From positions 1 to 11,582 of the forward strand of contig JAJFHK010000287.1 of assembly GCA_021775655.1 (NCBI GenBank): a stretch of DNA of 11,582 nucleotides, read 5' to 3'. The notes below the pieces were generated by a model. The model made no database searches and was not told the DNA's origin. It was given only the letters and a program-made list of their open reading frames with translations. Origin of the DNA: Filomicrobium sp. Its GTDB lineage: Bacteria > Pseudomonadota > Alphaproteobacteria > Rhizobiales > Hyphomicrobiaceae. Shown piece after piece: positions 7,469 through 11,582 of the stretch. The number at the start of each line of letters is the position of its first letter. The first letter of the stretch is position 1. Made by a program: the position numbers and the translations under genes.

Positions 7469-8431
7469 CGAATTCACACGACCGGAGCTGACTGTCTCGT
7501 GACGGTCTGCGTTGCAGCCACTCGGCCCGAGACGCTCCCAGATCTTGTCGTTACTCTCAAGGCTCAAGCCTTTCCGAATTGGGAATTGATCGTCGCGGCG
7601 CAAGGTTCGAACCCAACACTTCATGCATACCTGGAAAAGGAGGCAAAGTCCGACGACCGTATCCGCTGGATCCAGTTGGACCATGTTGGCAAAAGCCGCG
7701 CAGTCAACAAAGCTGCGGAGATTGCGCGGGGAGAAATTCTGGCTTTCACAGATGATGATTGTACTGCCGACCCAACCTGGCTTGAAGTGATTACGACGTC
7801 ATTCCGCCAACAGCCCGATGTTGGCGTAGTTGCAGGAGATCTTATCGCGAGTAAATCCGTTAGCGGCATGGTCAGCACGTGCCCGGCAACACGAACCATC
7901 GAATGCCTTTATCGTCCGAGTGGTCATGCTCCGAGGGCTCCGGCGGGGTTCTATTTCGGAGGTGCGAACCTGGCGGTACGTCACGATGTGTTCGATCAAC
8001 TTGGCGGCTTCGACGGTTTCCTTGGACCTGGCACCGACTATCCGGCGGCCGAGGATGTCGATTTTGGCCTTCGGGCAGAGCTCAGACACATTCCAATGTG
8101 GACGAGGCCCGAATCGATCATCCATCATACGAATGGCCGCCGCTACGGAATTTTGAGTGTCCACAGACACATCCGCAATTACGCGTTGGGCTCGGGGGCG
8201 CTGCTCGCGAAATTAAGAATGATGGACCATGTGTTGGTCAAGGATTGGAGCCCGAAGCCAACTCTCGAGGTCGTCATGTCGCTGCCTTGGGCACCGATGC
8301 AAAGTGCGCGGCATCTGTGGCAATCGCGATACCTGCGATGGTCGGATGCAGATTATTCGAGGAGATTTCAGTTGAGTGAAGATTTCTTGAGTCAGCTTCG
8401 CGAGGGCAACATCGCACCTGAGCTGGTTTAG
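7466..8431 (+). CDS. GT2-family glycosyltransferase, + strand
   Basis: A 321-residue inverting glycosyltransferase with a GT-A fold, expected to work in the cytoplasm at the membrane. Visible marks are the N-terminal strand LVTVCVAATRPETLP, GKSRAVNKAAEIARGEILAF leading into the metal-binding DDD (96-98, in FTDDDCTAD), and AEDVDFGLR (195-203), which supplies the acidic ED motif of the catalytic base region. It is followed by HHTNGRRYG and an Arg-rich tail typical of family 2 enzymes. No clear membrane span is present. It sits 23 bases after the GT61 gene in the same operon and converges with the second GT2 gene across a 53-base gap that holds no strong terminator. The sugar transferred cannot be told from sequence; addition of one residue to a lipid-linked repeat unit is the likely role. 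Confidence 0.85.
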   Translation: MRIHTTGADCLVTVCVAATRPETLPDLVVTLKAQAFPNWELIVAAQGSNPTLHAYLEKEAKSDDRIRWIQLDHVGKSRAVNKAAEIARGEILAFTDDDCTADPTWLEVITTSFRQQPDVGVVAGDLIASKSVSGMVSTCPATRTIECLYRPSGHAPRAPAGFYFGGANLAVRHDVFDQLGGFDGFLGPGTDYPAAEDVDFGLRAELRHIPMWTRPESIIHHTNGRRYGILSVHRHIRNYALGSGALLAKLRMMDHVLVKDWSPKPTLEVVMSLPWAPMQSARHLWQSRYLRWSDADYSRRFQLSEDFLSQLREGNIAPELV

Positions 8432-8484
8432 AACCTGTCTACTATCGAGGAATTATTGCGGCTGGAGTTTGCATTGTCGCCAAT

Positions 8485-9507
8485 TCAGCCGACAGCGGTA
8501 TTGTCTTGATCCCGCGTCTGCTCGCCGTTGCTCGAGAAGTATCGTTCAAGAAATTGCTTCCTGCCACCTAGCTCATCAGCGACGCCTTCGTAGTAACGCA
8601 AGTTGAAGATGCCGCTGTATGCGGCGCTCGTGACGCGCTTCATCCCGATAGCGTTGCCAACACTTGCCACAATGCGCAAGGCACCAATGGCGATCCCCTT
8701 TGGTAGCCTGCGACCGACGCTGACATTCACCAGCCAACGGACCAGAGCATTGCGGCCTTGGAATTCACGCTTCGTCACAGCTGCCAGCCAGTGCCTGCCT
8801 TCCGCCAGTGAGAATATCACGTCGTTGCGGCCATACGCATACGGTGTCGCCATCCAAGATTGCAGGCTGCGTTCGGCATAGTGATGACCGATAGCGTTCG
8901 GGTTGAAGGCAAATTTCAGCCCGCGTTCAGACAGGCGATAAGCCAATTCCACATCCTCAGCGCGGCGAAAACGCTCATCGAAACAACCCGCGGCCAAAAC
9001 ATGGAGGCGCGGCACAGAACTGTTTCCGGTGTAGAACTGTCGCGCCGAGGGTGCCCAGTCACCTTCCTGCATCGAGTTGTATTGCTCCAACAGCTTTTCT
9101 TGTTCCCAATTCACCCAAGGTGACAGCGGAAAATCCTGTGGCGTCAGCATTGGTCCGAGAACAACCATATCCTCTGCACATTGCTCATGAATGCGCAGAT
9201 GCTCGGCCACGAGCTGCGGTGCCGCAACGACGTCATCGTCAACGAACAAGAGCAACTCTCCGCTCGCATTCGCGATAGCATTATTTCGCGCTGATGCCGG
9301 ACCGCCGTTCGTCTGAGTGATCGACTTCAGTTTCAAGGGCGTCTGCAGGCTTGAGAGAAATTCGTTAGTGCCGTCGGTCGCGCCATCGGAAACGACGACG
9401 ACCTCAAGCTCGGTCGGCGGCACGGTCTGGCTCTCCAACGCTGCCAGAACATGCTTCAGTCGGCTCAAACGGTTGTACGTCGGAATGATGATGCTGACCT
9501 TGCTCAC
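8485..9507 (-). CDS. GT2-family glycosyltransferase, - strand
   Basis: A 340-residue GT-A glycosyltransferase. It begins with the classic family 2 strand VSIIIPTYNR (4-13), then VVVVSDGATDGT (36-47), NGGPASARNNAIANASGELL (67-86), metal-binding VDDD (89-92), and RRAEDVELAYRL (181-192) with the ED catalytic region, then HHYAERS. The start is GTG 9507; the frame is closed directly upstream by the flippase stop, so no earlier start is possible within 33 bases, and the ribosome site is weak. It follows the flippase gene on the same strand with a 33-base gap, so both are probably one transcript. It has only family-level similarity to the + strand GT2 gene and is not a recent duplicate. Likely role: adding one sugar of the repeat unit before flipping. 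Confidence 0.87.
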   Translation of the reverse strand: MSKVSIIIPTYNRLSRLKHVLAALESQTVPPTELEVVVVSDGATDGTNEFLSSLQTPLKLKSITQTNGGPASARNNAIANASGELLLFVDDDVVAAPQLVAEHLRIHEQCAEDMVVLGPMLTPQDFPLSPWVNWEQEKLLEQYNSMQEGDWAPSARQFYTGNSSVPRLHVLAAGCFDERFRRAEDVELAYRLSERGLKFAFNPNAIGHHYAERSLQSWMATPYAYGRNDVIFSLAEGRHWLAAVTKREFQGRNALVRWLVNVSVGRRLPKGIAIGALRIVASVGNAIGMKRVTSAAYSGIFNLRYYEGVADELGGRKQFLERYFSSNGEQTRDQDNTAVG

Positions 9508-9540
9508 AATTTCACTCGCATTTTCACTCTGTGGAGGTTC

Positions 9541-11043
9541 TCACCTCGGTTTGCGAAACAAGGATTCTTGCCCACGCAGGACATCCGATACGAGCCTAAT
9601 ATCGCTCAAGCGGAGCAGCTGGGAAAGCAATGCGGCGGCGGTAAAGATCACCACAAAGCATGGCGCGGCGATCCAAAGGGAGAGCGAAGGCACGACGAAA
9701 AATGGAAAAACTGAAATTGCTGCCACCGGGAAGGCGATGAAGAATTGCCTTACGGTGGAGCGCGACACCGCTCCGGCAGGAAGAAGGTAAAACAGAGAGA
9801 TCAACATGAAGATCTCTGACACACCGAATGCGATCATCAAGCCGATCCCACCATTCCCAAAGTGAGTCTGACAGATCGGGATCGCAACCCAGCCAATTGC
9901 TGCTGCCATAATGATATTCAGGATCTTGGCAATTGCGAGTTCTTTGGTTTTTCCAAGTGCCGTTATCGTTGCGCCGAAAAGAAAGTCCAAAAACAGAATG
10001 GGTAAGATCGGCGCTGCCGTGCGAAGCAGCTGTGCAGCGTTACCGAAATCTCCCTGTCCGTAGATGATTACAACGATATAATCTACAAACAGAAACAGGG
10101 CTGCCCCACCGAAGGCGCTGGCAGCCAAAAGCGGCCTGGCAGTTGCTTCGATTAGCCGGGACAGTTTCGGTATCGAGAGTGACGCACGAGACACCTCGGG
10201 AAATGCGGCTGCCGCCATTATTGCTGCTGGGGCAATTACAGTTCCCAGTATGGTCCGTGCCGCGCCGTACCACCCTACGACTCTTGGCTCGGTCAAGACT
10301 GACAACAAGAGAACATCGATAAAGGGCTGAACCGCAATCGTAACCGAAAACACCAAGATGGGTGCGCCAGACCGGAACAGCTCTTGAACTGTCCCCGCCA
10401 CCGGACGTCCGAATTTAATTCCATAAACTCGAACCAATATCAGGCACACTACCAACGGACCGAATGCGCTAACTCCTTGTGACAATACGATCGCCGTCAA
10501 GCCTCCACCTAGCTGAATCGCGATGACTGCGGCAACCAGCAAAAGTGCTTTTGCAAGAACCAGAACGAAAGTGTCCAGGTCCATGCGGTCTTTAGCTCGA
10601 AACAGATAACCGACTGGCTGGATTACCGTGTTGGGAAAAGTGAATAGCACTGCAAGTGGCGCTAGAAATACGACGAGACCATCATAGCCGAAGGCATTCG
10701 CGGCACCGCCAGCAACAACGACACCTAATGCGGTTCCAACTATTCTGATAAGAATTGCACTCGAGAGGAAATCTGGTTCATCTGACCGGCCCCTAGCGAT
10801 TTCTCGAACTACGTAACTGCCCTGCCCCCAATCGATTAAGACGGCAATGAAGCTCGTCATAATGACAATCGTGTAGTACAGGCCGAAATCCTCGGCTCCA
10901 AGAGACCGCCCGATGACGGCAGTCATGGCTATCGCCAGAATCGTGCTTGCGACTTGACCCAGGCCAAGGTGCACAGCGTTGCGAGCCAACAGGCTTACTT
11001 TGCTATCCCGCGCTGGTTCCTCGATTCCAGTATGGTCGTTCAT
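9541..11043 (-). CDS. Wzx-like lipid-linked oligosaccharide flippase (polysaccharide biosynthesis protein)
   Basis: A 500-residue integral inner-membrane protein with roughly 12-14 hydrophobic segments, the usual size and layout for the MOP-superfamily polysaccharide transporters (PF01943-type). The N-terminus carries the familiar pattern of a first span, then GRSLGAEDFGLYYTIVIM (45-62), DWGQGSYVVREIAR (71-84), and a loop with FRAKDRMDLDTF. It would move undecaprenyl-linked repeat units from the cytoplasmic to the periplasmic face in a Wzy-dependent pathway. The start is ATG 11043, with a modest GGA 6 bases upstream. It leads a two-gene unit with the GT2 gene downstream, 33 bases away. No O-antigen polymerase or ligase is present in the window. 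The symbol wzx is plausible, but these proteins are too divergent for assignment by eye. Confidence 0.85.
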   Translation of the reverse strand: MNDHTGIEEPARDSKVSLLARNAVHLGLGQVASTILAIAMTAVIGRSLGAEDFGLYYTIVIMTSFIAVLIDWGQGSYVVREIARGRSDEPDFLSSAILIRIVGTALGVVVAGGAANAFGYDGLVVFLAPLAVLFTFPNTVIQPVGYLFRAKDRMDLDTFVLVLAKALLLVAAVIAIQLGGGLTAIVLSQGVSAFGPLVVCLILVRVYGIKFGRPVAGTVQELFRSGAPILVFSVTIAVQPFIDVLLLSVLTEPRVVGWYGAARTILGTVIAPAAIMAAAAFPEVSRASLSIPKLSRLIEATARPLLAASAFGGAALFLFVDYIVVIIYGQGDFGNAAQLLRTAAPILPILFLDFLFGATITALGKTKELAIAKILNIIMAAAIGWVAIPICQTHFGNGGIGLMIAFGVSEIFMLISLFYLLPAGAVSRSTVRQFFIAFPVAAISVFPFFVVPSLSLWIAAPCFVVIFTAAALLSQLLRLSDIRLVSDVLRGQESLFRKPR

Positions 11044-11144
11044 TTGAGTTCCAACTTAAGTCACCGATAGCCAGTAGTGGAGGAGAGGCGGGTTGAATAA
11101 AGACGTCACTTGGCAACCGTTGTGGTTTTTCTGTGCAAGCGGCG

Positions 11145-11173
11145 AGTATTAATTGCGCGGCAGTGGCAATCAA
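11145..11173 (-). promoter_or_regulatory. Candidate sigma70-like promoter for flippase-GT2 transcript
   Basis: On the - strand TTGATT (11173-11168) is separated by 17 bases from AATACT (11150-11145), each matching 4 of 6 consensus bases. It would give an untranslated leader of about 95 bases before the ATG at 11043. Position and spacing are right; the match is moderate. Confidence 0.3.
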
Positions 11174-11394
11174 AGTGAGTGATAATTCGGGCTACCTATT
11201 GGTTTGGGCGTATCTAAGACTTTTGCAAGAGATAGAAACCGATAACCCTATTATGGATCTTAGGTGATTTTTCCACTGGTACGGTGAATTTTCGCAATGA
11301 TCCAGACAACGCCGAGTTCGGGTTCAGACTTCTCTGCTTACCGGCTTGTCCATTCAGGGATTTGGGGCAACAAAGGGTGAGATTAAGGCCCAGA

Positions 11395-11414
11395 GTTGGC
11401 CGGTCCCGGCCAAC
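11395..11414. repeat. Perfect 9-bp inverted repeat with 2-base centre
   Basis: GTTGGCCGG (11395-11403) and CCGGCCAAC (11406-11414) are exact reverse complements around TC. The tiny centre suits a dimeric protein site better than an RNA loop, though a slightly shorter stem could form. No T-run follows, so it is not a standard terminator. Confidence 0.6.
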
Positions 11415-11422
11415 GGGATTGG

Positions 11423-11446
11423 AGTTGTCGGCATGCGGTGACAACT
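11423..11446. repeat. 7-bp inverted repeat abutting the insertion-sequence end
   Basis: AGTTGTC (11423-11429) pairs with GACAACT (11440-11446) across 10 bases. Its right arm ends on the T of the TA dinucleotide inferred to be the IS630 target, so the element appears to have landed at the foot of a potential hairpin. Confidence 0.5.
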
Positions 11447-11510
11447 AGAGCGTGTTCATGTTTGACGGACTCGGTTGGGGGATTCCCATCGGTCGCGAAC
11501 AGTGATTCAA

Positions 11511-11543
11511 CATGGATGCTGGGCGAGGGGGCCAGCATCCATG
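11511..11543 (+). promoter_or_regulatory. Hairpin enclosing ribosome site and start codon of transposase
   Basis: CATGGATGCTGG (11511-11522) and CCAGCATCCATG (11532-11543) form a perfect 12-bp stem with a 9-base loop, GCGAGGGGG. The loop holds the purine-rich ribosome site and the right arm ends with the AUG start, so folded RNA would hide the start codon while exposing the ribosome site. The pairing is seen directly; translational repression is inferred. Confidence 0.6.
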
Positions 11544-11582
11544 ACCAAGCCACTCGATCCGGACCTTCGCAAACGCATCGTG
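11541..11582 (+). CDS. IS630-family transposase, N-terminal fragment cut by window end
   Basis: Only 14 codons are visible (MTKPLDPDLRKRIV). This matches the usual opening of IS630-family transposases, just before their helix-turn-helix DNA-binding region (family pattern MTKPLS-DLRxRVV). The full protein would be a DDE/DDD enzyme that cuts and joins the element at TA sites. GAGGGG (11525-11530) stands 10 bases upstream as ribosome site. The start codon and the site lie within a hairpin described separately. The rest of the gene is outside the window, so intactness cannot be judged. Confidence 0.65.
   Translation, partial: MTKPLDPDLRKRIV

Larger units (their letters stand above)
11044..11447. 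other. Non-coding or decayed region between flippase gene and insertion sequence
   Basis: About 400 bases, visibly more AT-rich than the flanks in its first half. It contains the flippase leader and a candidate promoter (11145-11173), a 20-base near-palindrome (11395-11414) and a smaller inverted repeat (11423-11446). A 76-codon - strand frame (11214-11444) has no recognisable features and is judged spurious. The + strand frame from about 11236 to 11448 holds a faint resemblance to the C-terminal end of formylglycine-generating-enzyme-like proteins and may be a relic. Confidence 0.5.
11448..11582 (+). mobile_element. IS630-family insertion sequence, left end only
   Basis: The first 14 codons of an IS630/Tc1-like transposase begin at 11541, preceded by a roughly 90-base untranslated leader that starts after a TA dinucleotide at 11446-11447. 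IS630 elements insert at and duplicate TA, so 11448 (GAGCGTGTTCATG...) is the likely outer boundary. This cannot be proved because the right end and its terminal inverted repeat lie beyond the window. Its presence beside a polysaccharide locus fits the recombination-prone nature of such loci. Confidence 0.6.

Noticed and set aside
8459..8491. CGGCTG/CAGCCG inverted repeat between the convergent GT2 genes
   Set aside because: Only 6 bp with a 21-base loop, overlapping the end of the - strand gene and lacking a T-run; not a convincing terminator.
11214..11444. 76-residue open frame on the - strand
   Set aside because: No recognisable domain, composition unlike the neighbouring genes, no clear ribosome site, and it spans two inverted repeats; most likely chance.
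1..11582. CRISPR array, tRNA, rRNA or riboswitch
   Set aside because: No regularly spaced repeats, no cloverleaf-like or conserved RNA segments were noticed on either strand in the intergenic gaps.

Overview
The window looks like part of a cell-surface polysaccharide (O-antigen, capsule or exopolysaccharide) locus from an alphaproteobacterium, most likely in the Rhizobiales. This rests on moderate GC content, the codon style, the gene set, and an IS630-type insertion sequence at the right edge of a kind common in rhizobial accessory DNA. The genus cannot be read from the sequence, and the chemistry is inferred from protein families.

Left block (1-5560, + strand): a sugar-nucleotide module. 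It opens with the last five-sixths of a glucose-1-phosphate cytidylyltransferase (RfbF type, makes CDP-glucose). Two bases later comes a 781-residue fusion of a short-chain dehydrogenase/epimerase and a zinc-binding sugar C-methyltransferase. Two separate but related methyltransferases follow. The order suggests a CDP-linked 6-deoxyhexose that is C-methylated (branched-chain) and epimerised or reduced. The expected CDP-glucose 4,6-dehydratase is not in the window and may lie to the left.

Middle block (5617-8431): a small cupin of the type II phosphomannose-isomerase C-terminal kind on the - strand, convergent with the methyltransferases. A 308-base divergent gap separates it from a GT61 glycosyltransferase and a GT2 glycosyltransferase on the + strand.

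Right block (8485-11043, - strand): a Wzx-like flippase followed by a second GT2 glycosyltransferase, convergent with the first GT2. Together the enzymes would make an unusual activated sugar, assemble it on a lipid carrier and flip it across the inner membrane. No polymerase or ligase is visible.

Right edge (11044-11582): about 400 bases without a convincing gene, holding a possible flippase promoter, two inverted repeats and a faint protein relic. Then comes the left end of an IS630-family element whose transposase start codon sits inside a perfect hairpin.

The most notable points are the dehydrogenase-methyltransferase fusion, the three tandem paralogous methyltransferase domains with diverging active-site motifs, and the transposase-start hairpin.
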